DNA from: CAZAYY01 sp964489525
GTDB taxonomy: Bacteria; Chloroflexota; Anaerolineae; Anaerolineales; JABWBV01
Reading direction: 5' to 3'
Length of the DNA: 64,000 nucleotides
Assembly (NCBI GenBank): GCA_964489525.1
Contig: CAZAYY010000014.1
Span: 41,667 to 105,666 of the forward strand
The notes under the pieces were generated by a model, which was not told the origin of the DNA, searched no databases, and saw nothing but the letters and a program-made list of their open reading frames with translations. Position numbers and translations under genes: made by a program. Below are positions 1 to 7,546 of this stretch, piece by piece. Numbering within the stretch: the stretch's first letter is position 1; each line of letters starts with the position of its first letter.

Positions 1-1282
1 TGTCGAAGGTCACCTGCCCGGTAATAGCCGGCATTTCCACGGCATTCGGGGTATCTTGCACACTGGGAACGACATCCAGCAGGCTGAAAATCCGTTCTGC
101 ACCGGCCACAGCGCTCTGGATGTTCGTCCACAGCACCGCAATTTGCTGGATGGGTTGGTTAAAGCGCTGGACATAGCCCAGGAACGTGATCACCAGGCCC
201 AGCGATACAGCCGTACCAAAAACGGATTGGTCGCTGAGCAGCGCCCAACCCCCCACCATGGTAACCACCGCCAGGGCAACGTAGCCGAGCGCTTCCAGGG
301 TGGGTGCCAGGGCGCTGGTGAAGGTTACGGCGCGAATGTTGGCATCCCGGTTGGCAGCGTTGGATTTGCGGAACTGCTCGATGTTTTCCTCGGCCCGGTT
401 GAAGGCCTGCACCTCGCGCACGGCGGCGATGCTCTCTTGCAGTTCGGCGTTGACATTTCCCATTTCTTTGCGCGACTGGCGGAAGGCCTTGCGCGCCTGG
501 CCCGAAAACCAGATGGTGGCAAAGGCCATCAGCGGCACCACAATCATGCTCAGCAGCGCAAACGCCACCGAGCGGGTGAGCATGTTGTACGCAATCCAGA
601 CCAGCAGCAGAGCGCCGCCAATCACCTGCACCAGGGCAAAGTTGATTGCCTGGGCAATGGTTTCGGTGTCGTTGGTAATGCGGCTCATCAAGTCGCCGGC
701 TTCGTGTTCGCCGTAATAGCTCATCGGCAGGCGGTGCAGGTGTTCAAACACAGCGGTGCGCAGGCTGCGCAGCACATGCTGCCCGGCCCAGGTCATGGCA
801 AAAAAGGTGGCGCCAGTCAGCAGGGCGCCGGTGACATACAAAACCACGATGATCAGCACCAACCGTCCCAACCCGGCAATTCTTTCTGCATCCGTCATTG
901 AATCGGTTGGGGGTTCAAACCCACCCGCAAGAAACGCCGAGCGGATCAATTGCTGGGTCAGCCGTTCGGGTTCAACATCGTTTGCCAGCCAGCAGTTGGC
1001 CTGAGTTGTGGAAGCGCTCAGTTCATCGCCTGCGGCTCCGGCAAAGGCAGCAAACCCGCCTGTGTTTGCCCCGGTGGGCACCAGGTAGCAGTCCACCAGC
1101 AGCCCGTTGAGTTCGGGTGTGGTCACCTGTGCCCAGGTGGAGATCACCACGAACACAGCCGCCAATGCCAGCATCGGCCACCACGGGCCAAAAAATCGCC
1201 CCAGGCGGGCCAGCGTAACGCTCACGTTTTTGGGTTTACTGGTTTCCTGGGAAAAGAGATTGTGAGGTCCACCGCGCATCAT
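1..1282 (-). CDS. ABC exporter, transmembrane half (partial, runs off left edge)
   Basis: This is the N-terminal ~427 residues of an ABC exporter half-transporter; the nucleotide-binding domain lies beyond the window edge. The visible part is a type-I exporter membrane domain, with hydrophobic segments near the N-terminus and the typical stretch SYYGEHEAGDLMSRITND. The ATG at 1282 is chosen because AAGGAG lies 9 nt upstream; a second ATG follows at once. It starts 5 nt after the stop of the upstream ABC gene, so the two are co-translated and probably form a heterodimer. The loop between the first two membrane segments is unusually long (roughly 90 residues, two Cys). Substrate unknown; drug or lipid export is typical of the family. 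Confidence 0.9.
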   Translation of the reverse strand, partial: MMRGGPHNLFSQETSKPKNVSVTLARLGRFFGPWWPMLALAAVFVVISTWAQVTTPELNGLLVDCYLVPTGANTGGFAAFAGAAGDELSASTTQANCWLANDVEPERLTQQLIRSAFLAGGFEPPTDSMTDAERIAGLGRLVLIIVVLYVTGALLTGATFFAMTWAGQHVLRSLRTAVFEHLHRLPMSYYGEHEAGDLMSRITNDTETIAQAINFALVQVIGGALLLVWIAYNMLTRSVAFALLSMIVVPLMAFATIWFSGQARKAFRQSRKEMGNVNAELQESIAAVREVQAFNRAEENIEQFRKSNAANRDANIRAVTFTSALAPTLEALGYVALAVVTMVGGWALLSDQSVFGTAVSLGLVITFLGYVQRFNQPIQQIAVLWTNIQSAVAGAERIFSLLDVVPSVQDTPNAVEMPAITGQVTFD

Positions 1283-1287
1283 AATGA

Positions 1288-3240
1288 TCAGCTCCTTATC
1301 TCGGCTTTTTCTTCGCCAATCAATTGAGAATTGTAAATTTCTGCGTATATTTCGCTTTCTTCCATCAGTTCTTCGTGCTGGCCGCGGGCAACGACCTGGC
1401 CTTTGTCCAACACCAGAATCTGGTCGGCATTAATCACCGTACTGATGCGTTGGGCAATCACAAAGCTGGTGCGGCCTTTCATTAATTCATCCAATGCTTT
1501 CTGGATGATGGCCTCGGTGTTCAGGTCCACGCTGGACGTAGAATCGTCCAGGATGAGAATGCGTGGGTTGAGGAGCAGCGCCCGGGCAATGGCCACCCGC
1601 TGCTTCTGCCCGCCGCTCAACGTCTGGCCGCGTTCACCCACCAGGGTGTCGTAGCCATTGGGGAAAGACAGGATAAAGTCGTGGGCTGCGGCGGCTTTGG
1701 CAGCAGCCATCACTTCTTCCAGCGTCGCTTCGGGCTTGCCGAAAGCGATGTTGTCGCGGATGGTGCCCGCGAAAAGGGTAGTTTCTTGCAGCACAATGCC
1801 AATTTGCGAGCGCAGGCTGTCGAGGGTCACCTTGCGTACATCGTGTCCATCAATGGTAATCTGCCCTTCGGTGGGGTCATAAAAGCGGGGCAGCAGGTTG
1901 ATGATGCTGGTTTTGCCCGAGCCGGTTGCTCCCAGCAGGGCGATGGTTTGCCCGGGTTTGGCTTCAAAACTGACGTTTTTCAAAACCGGGTCTGAGCCGC
2001 CAAAATAGCGGAAGGTGACATCTTCGAAGCGGACATGGCCCTGCACCGGGGGCAGGGTGGTCGCATCCGGGCTGTCCGTGACATCGCTCTTGGCGTCCAA
2101 AATTTCAAAGATGCGGTTAGCCGAAGCAGCAGCCTGCCCAAACTGGGTGATGATAAAGCCAAACTGGGCGATGGGGAAGAACAGGTAGAGCAGGTACAGG
2201 CTGAACTCCTGCCATTCGCCCAGGGTGAGCGTGCCGCGAATGATTTGCTGGCCGCCGGCATACAGGGTTGTGGCCTGCCCCAGGTTGGCAATCAGGAACA
2301 CGAACGGAAACAGGAAGGTAAACAGCCGCGCTACGGTGATTTGTTGGTTCATCAGGTCATCTGCTGCCCCGTTGAACTTGACCTGTTCACTTTTTTCCCG
2401 GGTGAAGGATTTAACCACTTTCATGCCAGCCAGGTTTTCTTGCAGGATGGTGTTGAGCGTGGAGATTTTTTGCTGCACCTTGACAAACAGCGGCTGGCTG
2501 ACTTTCCCAAAGGTCATGAACAAAATCAGGGCTACCGGTAAAATCCACAGCGTCACCACAGCAAGGCGGGCGTTGGTGGTGAAGATGATCACCAGGGTGC
2601 CTGTCAGCAGCAGCAAAGCCCCAACCAGCTGCAGCAAGCCCTGGCCAATGAACAGGCGCACTTTTTCGACATCGTCGGTAGCTCGAATCATCAGTTGGCC
2701 GGTCTGGTTCTGGTCGTGGTATGAAAAAGACAGGCGCTGAATTTTGGCGAACAGGTCGTTGCGCAAATCAAAGGCGATGCTTTGCGAGTTGCGCTCTGCC
2801 CAGTAGGCCTGCAGAAAAGCAAACAGGCCGCGCAGCGCAGCAAATATCACAATCGCCACACCAGCGGTCACCAATGCGGTGGGTGCGCCTTCCTTTTGCT
2901 CGGTAAGGTGGCTCATCAACCCTGCGTAATCGGTTCCGGTTGGCAGTTTTAGAAACTCCAAAATTTGGGGCAGGGCCTGGCTGACAAAGGCTTCGGGAAT
3001 GCCGCCAAGCCTTTCGATCAGCAGCTTGGCCACCACGCCGTTGGTGACGGCATCAATCACATTGCGCACCATGCGGGGCACAGCAAGCTGGGAAAGAATG
3101 GCGACAATCAAAAACAGGTATGGCAAAGCGGCCTGCTGCCTGTAGTGGGTGAGGTATCTTAAGGCGCGCCAGATGGCATTCGGGTTGACAGCGCCGGGCC
3201 CTCGCCCTTGTTTTTTTGCGGGTTTTGACTTGTTTTCCAC
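1288..3240 (-). CDS. ABC exporter, fused membrane and ATPase domains (degenerate-site subunit)
   Basis: A complete half-transporter of about 650 residues, with six membrane segments followed by a nucleotide-binding domain. Walker A GATGSGKT lies near residue 437, the signature LSGGQKQR near 540 and Walker B ILILDDSTSSVD near 565. The residue after the Walker B Asp is Asp instead of the catalytic Glu. That is characteristic of the degenerate subunit of heterodimeric exporters (TM287/288, BmrCD type), so the partner at 1-1282 should carry the active site. A GTG start at 3240 is preferred because AAAGGA lies 6 nt upstream; an upstream in-frame start at 3315 would overlap the MarR gene. It is co-transcribed with that regulator. 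Confidence 0.92.
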   Translation of the reverse strand: MENKSKPAKKQGRGPGAVNPNAIWRALRYLTHYRQQAALPYLFLIVAILSQLAVPRMVRNVIDAVTNGVVAKLLIERLGGIPEAFVSQALPQILEFLKLPTGTDYAGLMSHLTEQKEGAPTALVTAGVAIVIFAALRGLFAFLQAYWAERNSQSIAFDLRNDLFAKIQRLSFSYHDQNQTGQLMIRATDDVEKVRLFIGQGLLQLVGALLLLTGTLVIIFTTNARLAVVTLWILPVALILFMTFGKVSQPLFVKVQQKISTLNTILQENLAGMKVVKSFTREKSEQVKFNGAADDLMNQQITVARLFTFLFPFVFLIANLGQATTLYAGGQQIIRGTLTLGEWQEFSLYLLYLFFPIAQFGFIITQFGQAAASANRIFEILDAKSDVTDSPDATTLPPVQGHVRFEDVTFRYFGGSDPVLKNVSFEAKPGQTIALLGATGSGKTSIINLLPRFYDPTEGQITIDGHDVRKVTLDSLRSQIGIVLQETTLFAGTIRDNIAFGKPEATLEEVMAAAKAAAAHDFILSFPNGYDTLVGERGQTLSGGQKQRVAIARALLLNPRILILDDSTSSVDLNTEAIIQKALDELMKGRTSFVIAQRISTVINADQILVLDKGQVVARGQHEELMEESEIYAEIYNSQLIGEEKAEIRS

Positions 3241-3283
3241 TGGGATTCCTTTCTTAAAGTTTTCAGGGTGCGAATTAATTTCT

Positions 3284-3733
3284 TTAAATTTCCTGGTCAA
3301 GTTTACGGGCTGCATCGGTCAGCATGACCAATGCATCTGCAATCATTTCTTGCTGTGAGTCCGACAGGTTGCGGGTCAGGTCTTCCATCCAGCGCCGCCG
3401 GGCTGCGATGCCCTGCTGTACCAGTTCCTGCCCGGCAGGGGAGAGCCGCAGCTGTTTCGCCCTCCGGTCTTGCGGGTCTTCTGTACGCTCCAGCAGGTTC
3501 ATCTGCACCAACCTGTCTGCCATCTGGCTGGCGGCAGCGTTCGAGATGCCCAGATGGTCACCAATGTCCGACACGCCGCAGTGCCCCCCGTAGTGCAGCC
3601 GCATCAATGCGTTGATTTGGGTGGGTGACAACCCCGAATCACCCATGAACTTGCGAAAATCGCGCACCGAACGATGCATGAACACCTCGGCCCAGTCATG
3701 GATGACTTTTGAAAAACGTTTGCTATTTGGCAT
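3284..3733 (-). CDS. MarR-family transcriptional regulator
   Basis: A 149-residue winged-helix regulator of usual MarR length. The recognition region (GVSDIGDHLGISNAAASQMA) and the wing with DPQDRRAKQLRLSPAG around residues 85-105 are clear. It is first in an operon with the two ABC exporter genes, the classic arrangement of a ligand-responsive repressor controlling its own efflux pump. AAGGA lies 8 nt before the ATG. A consensus-like promoter lies upstream (3766-3794). Direct repeats of TTAACTA between the promoter and the ATG are candidate operator sequences. The ligand is unknown. Confidence 0.93.
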   Translation of the reverse strand: MPNSKRFSKVIHDWAEVFMHRSVRDFRKFMGDSGLSPTQINALMRLHYGGHCGVSDIGDHLGISNAAASQMADRLVQMNLLERTEDPQDRRAKQLRLSPAGQELVQQGIAARRRWMEDLTRNLSDSQQEMIADALVMLTDAARKLDQEI

Positions 3734-3765
3734 AGTTAATTCCTTGTATTAGTTAAGCACGCTAA

Positions 3766-3794
3766 ATATTATCTTCCACTTAATCAAAAGTCAA
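3766..3794 (-). promoter_or_regulatory. Sigma-70-type promoter of the marR-ABC operon
   Basis: On the minus strand TTGACT (3789-3794) is followed by a 17-nt spacer and TAATAT (3766-3771), 33 nt before the marR ATG. This is close to the consensus. Two TTAACTA copies just downstream could be the repressor site. Confidence 0.8.
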
Positions 3795-3812
3795 TAGGCT
3801 GGCTACCATTCC

Positions 3813-3845
3813 CACAGGAGTTTCTTTAAGTCAGAAACTCCTGTG
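3813..3845. repeat. Inverted repeat, 13-bp perfect arms
   Basis: CACAGGAGTTTCT at 3813-3825 is mirrored exactly at 3833-3845 around a 7-nt loop. There is no T-run, so a simple terminator is unlikely. It lies just behind the marR promoter. Confidence 0.7.
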
Positions 3846-3870
3846 ATCGTTCAGGTCCCCACCCCCTAAA

Positions 3871-3955
3871 TCCCCCGCCCCAGGCCTGGGGCGGGGGACT
3901 TTAAGACGATTTTGGGGGTAGCACAGGCTGGCTTCGCTGCCTGCGCTACCCCCAA
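3871..3955. repeat. GC-rich palindromes in a gene-free stretch
   Basis: The 3795-4182 region has no credible gene. A 28-bp perfect palindrome (TCCCCCGCCCCAGG and its complement) fills 3871-3898. A hairpin with 17-bp arms (one mismatch, 3912-3928 and 3939-3955) follows. Related GC-rich palindromes lie at 4082-4109 and 53544-53570. Confidence 0.75.
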
Positions 3956-4081
3956 CCCCCGTCGTTTACAAAGATCACCCAAAAGAAATGGGCACAGTCA
4001 ACTCCTTAGCGGGTTCCCCAACAGGCCGGTGAGCAAACGGGTAGGCCTCGCCGCCCGCATGCTCACCAATAATCTCTTAAA

Positions 4082-4109
4082 AAATCCCCCGCCCAGGGGC
4101 GGGGGATTT
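4082..4109. repeat. GC-rich palindrome, second copy
   Basis: AAATCCCCCGCCC (4082-4094) is mirrored at 4097-4109 with a 2-nt spacer. The sequence after it (GGGGGTGGAGTGTTA) resembles that after the copy at 53544, so the element is longer than the palindrome. Confidence 0.7.
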
Positions 4110-4132
4110 CGGGGGTGGAGTGTTAAACCCCA

Positions 4133-4165
4133 GGGCTTTCTGAATTGCTAAACTTCAGAAAGCCC
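4133..4165. repeat. Hairpin upstream of the kinase gene
   Basis: GGGCTTTCTGAA (4133-4144) is mirrored exactly at 4154-4165 around a 9-nt loop. It occupies the place where a -35 element for the TATAAT at 4183 would sit, so it may be an operator or the tail of the repeat element before it. Confidence 0.6.
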
Positions 4166-4182
4166 GCCGCCCCAACTTCTGG

Positions 4183-4188
4183 TATAAT
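4183..4188 (+). promoter_or_regulatory. Candidate -10 box (TATAAT)
   Basis: A perfect TATAAT lies 45 nt before the ATG at 4234. No good -35 is visible at normal spacing. Confidence 0.5.
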
Positions 4189-4233
4189 CGCCCGGTTGCC
4201 TGGCGCAGGCAAAACCTTGATCATAAAAAAGCA

Positions 4234-5622
4234 ATGACCGAACCACTCTGGCAAACCCACATCTACGGCCTGCTGCAGAACCCTGCCAACGGCGAAATTC
4301 TGCTGCTGCCCACCCCCGAAGGGGCGGTTTTGCCGCGGGCCACTGCCAACAAACCGGTCTGGCGAGCAGATACCCAATCCGTAGGCGCAGTGCTAAAAAC
4401 TGTGATGCCAGTTGCCTTTCATGTGCTGCGCTATATGGCTTTTCACCGCGATCCCCAAAATCGCCGCATTGCCCTGGCTTACCTGCTCGAACCCGCAAGC
4501 ACTGCCGGGCTTCCCGCTGGCGTTTGGGTCTCCCCCGAAGAAATCACCCGGCAGGAACTGCTGCCCAACAATCTGCTCCCTGCCTTCGACGCCTGGCGCG
4601 ATGAGCAGCGGCTGGGCACAGCCCCCCTGCAGCGCCCGCCCTGGGTCCAGCCGGGCTGGCTGGCGGGTGCGCTCGACTGGGCTGCCTCAACCCTGGCAGA
4701 GGCTGGTTTTGGGCCTATCCAGGCGTATGAAACCATCAAAAGCTGGGGCATTTCGTTCGTGCTCAAGGTTCTGGCTGGGGCAGGTTCAGAACCCGAGACG
4801 TTTTACTTCAAAGCCTCCCGTCCACTTCCCCTGTTTGCCGAAGAAGGCACAGTCACCCAAGCCCTGGCCGGGCTGTTTCCCGAATATGTGGCCCCGCCGC
4901 TTGCCGTTGACCGTGCCCGGCGCTGGATGTTGGTTACCCGCCAGGGCGAATCCTTGCCCTGGTCACCCCCGGTGGAACTGCACGAGGCGATTTATGCCAC
5001 CCTGGCCAGGCTGCAAATTGCCTCCATTCCCCACCTCGACGCGCTGCAAAAAGCGGGCTGCCTCGACCGGCGTTTGCCTCTTCTGAGCGCCCAGCTTCCC
5101 GGCATTTTGGTGGATGAAGTCATCCTGACCCGTCTGACTGCAGACGAGCGCCAACAGCTTCTGGCTGCACTGCCCAGGTTCCTGGAATGTATCGAAAACC
5201 TGGATGCGTTGGATCTGCCCGATACCCTGATTCATGGCGATTTTCACACTGGCAACATTGCCGACCGCAATGGGCAGCATTTGATTTTTGATTGGTCCGA
5301 TGCTTCTTACGGCCATCCCTTCATGGACTTACTCACCCTCGGCGACCAGACCAACCAGGCCAAACGAACCCGGGTTCAGAACGCTTACCTGGCACCCTGG
5401 CAGGCGATTGCCTCAGAAGAAACCTTGCTGGCTGCCTACGACCTCGCCCAGGTTGTCTACCCGCTCTATCATGCCGCCAGCTACCAGGCCATTTTGCACA
5501 ACCTTGAGCCCGCCGCCCGTACCGAGCTGGATATTGTGCCGGAACTGCTGCGCCTGGCACTGCAAAACCTGCAGGAATACGATCGCAAACTGGCGCTGCC
5601 TTCTGTTGAGCCTGCGGCCTGA
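4234..5622 (+). CDS. Aminoglycoside-phosphotransferase-fold kinase with extra N-terminal domain
   Basis: A 462-residue protein. The C-terminal ~330 residues have the APH/choline-kinase fold: catalytic loop HGDFHTGN at 334-341 and metal-binding Asp in FDWSDA near 353. Members phosphorylate small hydroxylated molecules, and the substrate here cannot be read. The first ~125 residues precede the kinase lobe and look like a small alpha/beta domain, vaguely Nudix-like but without a Nudix box (weak inference). No clear ribosome binding site is visible. The gene is convergent with the HAD phosphatase at 5741. The 118-nt gap between them has no convincing terminator. Confidence 0.8.
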   Translation: MTEPLWQTHIYGLLQNPANGEILLLPTPEGAVLPRATANKPVWRADTQSVGAVLKTVMPVAFHVLRYMAFHRDPQNRRIALAYLLEPASTAGLPAGVWVSPEEITRQELLPNNLLPAFDAWRDEQRLGTAPLQRPPWVQPGWLAGALDWAASTLAEAGFGPIQAYETIKSWGISFVLKVLAGAGSEPETFYFKASRPLPLFAEEGTVTQALAGLFPEYVAPPLAVDRARRWMLVTRQGESLPWSPPVELHEAIYATLARLQIASIPHLDALQKAGCLDRRLPLLSAQLPGILVDEVILTRLTADERQQLLAALPRFLECIENLDALDLPDTLIHGDFHTGNIADRNGQHLIFDWSDASYGHPFMDLLTLGDQTNQAKRTRVQNAYLAPWQAIASEETLLAAYDLAQVVYPLYHAASYQAILHNLEPAARTELDIVPELLRLALQNLQEYDRKLALPSVEPAA

Positions 5623-5740
5623 ACCTGGCAGCGTTCCGCCTATGTTTCCCCAAGCGTTAAGTAAATAGCTGCGCCATGATCGGGCGCGGCTTCGGCCCAG
5701 ATGCTCCCATTGTGGGGGTAGAGGATGGGCTGGCTGCTTT

Positions 5741-6427
5741 TTACGTTTTAACCAGCTCCAGCAGCCCGGGCAGGCTGCGAATTTCGTAGGTGATAGGCAT
5801 ATCCTCCGGGCGAGGTTCCCCTTGTGGGTTGAACCAGCAGGTATCAATCCCGTATTGGATTCCCCCCCGGATGTCTGAGGTCAGGCTGTCGCCCACCATC
5901 AGTACCTTGGTTTTGGCAGGGTTTCCGACCATGGCGAAAGCCGCGTCAAAAATCGCTGCAGCAGGTTTGGCCGCCCCCACTTCCTGGGATATCACCAGGG
6001 CGCTGATGAAAGGTTCGATAGGCGAGCCCGCCAGCCGCGCCCGCTGCACTTTGCTCAGCCCGTTGGTAAGCACCAGCATTTTGCAGGCCGGGTGGAGGGC
6101 AGCCAGGGTTTCGAATGCCCCTTCGATTAAGAAGCTGCATTTTCCCAGGTTCTCCAGGTACTGCTCGCTGAATGCTTCTACGGGCAGTTGAAGGCCATAA
6201 AGGGAGAACAGGTCTGCAAAGCGTTTGTGCTGCAGTTCCCCGGGAGTGATGTTCCCTTTTTCCAACTGCTGCCACAGAGCGGCGTTAATGTGTTGGTAGG
6301 CCGGGCGGTACTCCGGCAGGTAGGGAACCTTAAATCCGGCAAAGGTCATTTCGAGCGCGCCTGCTTCGGCGCGGGCATAGTCAAACAGGGTGCCATCGGC
6401 ATCGAGGAACAACCAGGTATAGCGCAT
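5741..6427 (-). CDS. HAD-superfamily hydrolase, YjjG-like nucleotidase
   Basis: A 228-residue HAD phosphatase of usual YjjG length. Motif I is DADGTLFD with nucleophile D9 and acid D11, motif II is LTNGL near 120, the conserved Lys is in GAAKPAA, and motif III is GDSLTSDI. YjjG-type enzymes dephosphorylate nucleoside monophosphates, including non-canonical pyrimidines, so nucleotide-pool housekeeping is likely. The ATG lies 3 nt after the stop of the MerB-like gene and has no own ribosome binding site, so translation is probably coupled to that gene. Confidence 0.87.
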   Translation of the reverse strand: MRYTWLFLDADGTLFDYARAEAGALEMTFAGFKVPYLPEYRPAYQHINAALWQQLEKGNITPGELQHKRFADLFSLYGLQLPVEAFSEQYLENLGKCSFLIEGAFETLAALHPACKMLVLTNGLSKVQRARLAGSPIEPFISALVISQEVGAAKPAAAIFDAAFAMVGNPAKTKVLMVGDSLTSDIRGGIQYGIDTCWFNPQGEPRPEDMPITYEIRSLPGLLELVKT

Positions 6428-6430
6428 TGG

Positions 6431-7123
6431 TTATTTTTGCGGCGCGTCAGCCGGGGCGCTGCTTTCCCAGAAAGAGGAGGTCAGCGAGAAGGATTTAAAG
6501 ATTTCTTGCACATCGGCAAGCGTTCGCCCGCGGTATTCTGTGGAAAGCCGGTTGTGATACCAGGCTTTGGAAAGCTCCCAAATTTGGTCGGGCGTCATCG
6601 TTTCTCCCTGGCTATCCATGGCATGTTCTTTTTGCCAGGCTTGTAGTGCATCTTCCGACCGGAAGAACCGGATGGTCCCTCAGGTGAAAACCATGTCGTC
6701 ATACCACTGTGAAAAGGGCACCTGGAAATGGATCACCTCCCCGGCGCTGATTGCCTGCCCATCGCGCACCTTCAGGTGCAGGGGCTGCCCGTCATACGCA
6801 CACGCCGCCCGGATATCGCCATTTTCCGCCTGGAGCGCAGCAATCACGCCGTACGAATCCCAGGCGCAGTTTGCCCAATAGGTCTTGCCACCCACATCCA
6901 CCACAAAGCCGGTGTCTGGCAGGCCTGAAAAGGGGTTGGCAATGTGAACCTGGTAGGTGCCGGGGTCGAGAAAAAGCGCATGAAGTGCGTCCAGTTCTTC
7001 CAGGGCCTTTTTTACCTCCGGCAGGCTCAAGTCGAGGGCCAGGGCAATCTCATCCAGGCCGGGAGGTGTGGTGGTTTGGGCGATGTGATTATAAATAAAA
7101 TGACGAACGTTCCAGATGTCCAT
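6431..7123 (-). CDS. MerB-like organomercurial lyase, predicted selenoprotein with in-frame UGA
   Basis: Read through one TGA (6680-6682, codon 148), this is a 230-residue homologue of alkylmercury lyase MerB, which cleaves carbon-mercury bonds. The first part has an N-terminal winged-helix-like region, NPFSGLPD, and YWANCAWD with C86 and D89, matching catalytic C96 and D99 of MerB. After the TGA the same frame continues with GTIRFFRSEDALQAW and a helical tail to 6431, as in full-length family members. The TGA falls where MerB has catalytic C159: spacing to C86 is 62, versus 63 in MerB. Selenocysteine is therefore the best reading. A point mutation is the alternative. The ATG at 7123 has GGAG 7 nt upstream. 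The gene leads an operon with the HAD gene. Confidence 0.85.
6649..6674 (-). promoter_or_regulatory. Candidate bacterial SECIS stem-loop after the UGA
   Basis: Numbering from the U of UGA, nt 9-12 can pair with 31-34 and 16-19 with 27-30 (one G-U). This leaves a 3-nt bulge and a 7-nt apical loop containing GGUC at 23-26. From memory, the E. coli fdhF element carries GGUC at almost the same distance. By-eye folding only. Confidence 0.4.
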
Positions 7124-7164
7124 GGGTAGGCTCCTGCATTCTGTGCCGCGGGTGGGATTGTGCA

Positions 7165-7170
7165 ATTGTA
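7165..7170 (-). promoter_or_regulatory. Candidate extended -10 promoter of the merB-HAD operon
   Basis: The minus strand reads TGCTACAAT, an extended -10 (TGn plus TACAAT), 41 nt before the ATG at 7123. No clear -35 is needed for this class. Confidence 0.5.
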
Positions 7171-7381
7171 GCATGAAACCAATCAAAAGACGGCGGAATA
7201 ACGTTCCAGGCGGAAGAAAGGTTTCTCGGTCGCTTTGCTCCGTCGAAACGACCCATCAATACCGAAGCGAATGGGTTTAAAATAAGGGTATAGGAACTCA
7301 CAAACCATGGGAACTTTTCCCGCGCTCCGAGCGTTATAAGGTATGATGAGGTTCATTGTATTCTTGGCGAACCTGGTAGGT

Positions 7382-7489
7382 GTTTCGCCGAAAGTGTTTT
7401 TAGAAAAAAGCGTGTTCAAAGCGGCGAAACCCTGGAGTAAACCGCCGTTTTTCAAGACGATGGTATTGAAGATACATTCGGCGGTTTAC
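7382..7489. repeat. Two successive hairpins with 31-nt loops in a gene-free stretch
   Basis: The region 7190-7546 has no credible gene. GTTTCGCCG (7382-7390) pairs with 7422-7430, and GTAAACCGCCG (7437-7447) pairs with 7479-7489. Each has a 31-nt loop. They end about 55 nt before the start of the long exported-protein operon, so a leader-RNA role is possible. Part of a dispersed repeat (GAAAGGTTTCTCGGT) also lies near 7216. Confidence 0.6.
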
Positions 7490-7546
7490 CTAACCTTGCC
7501 AACAGGCGGCCAAGCCTAAATCATTGACATTGACACAGAGAAGCAT

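Noticed and set aside
56..901. 281-residue open frame on the plus strand at the left edge
   Set aside because: It is antisense to the clear ABC exporter membrane domain; composition is that of a shadow frame.
3912..4151. 79-residue frame in the repeat region
   Set aside because: Built almost wholly of palindromic repeat sequence; no ribosome binding site.
6431..6619. Separate 62-residue gene
   Set aside because: It is in frame with and completes the MerB-like protein after the UGA; treated as its C-terminal part.
7183..7455. 90-residue minus-strand frame before the long operon
   Set aside because: Overlaps a dispersed repeat fragment (GAAAGGTTTCTCGGT) and hairpins; no family resemblance.
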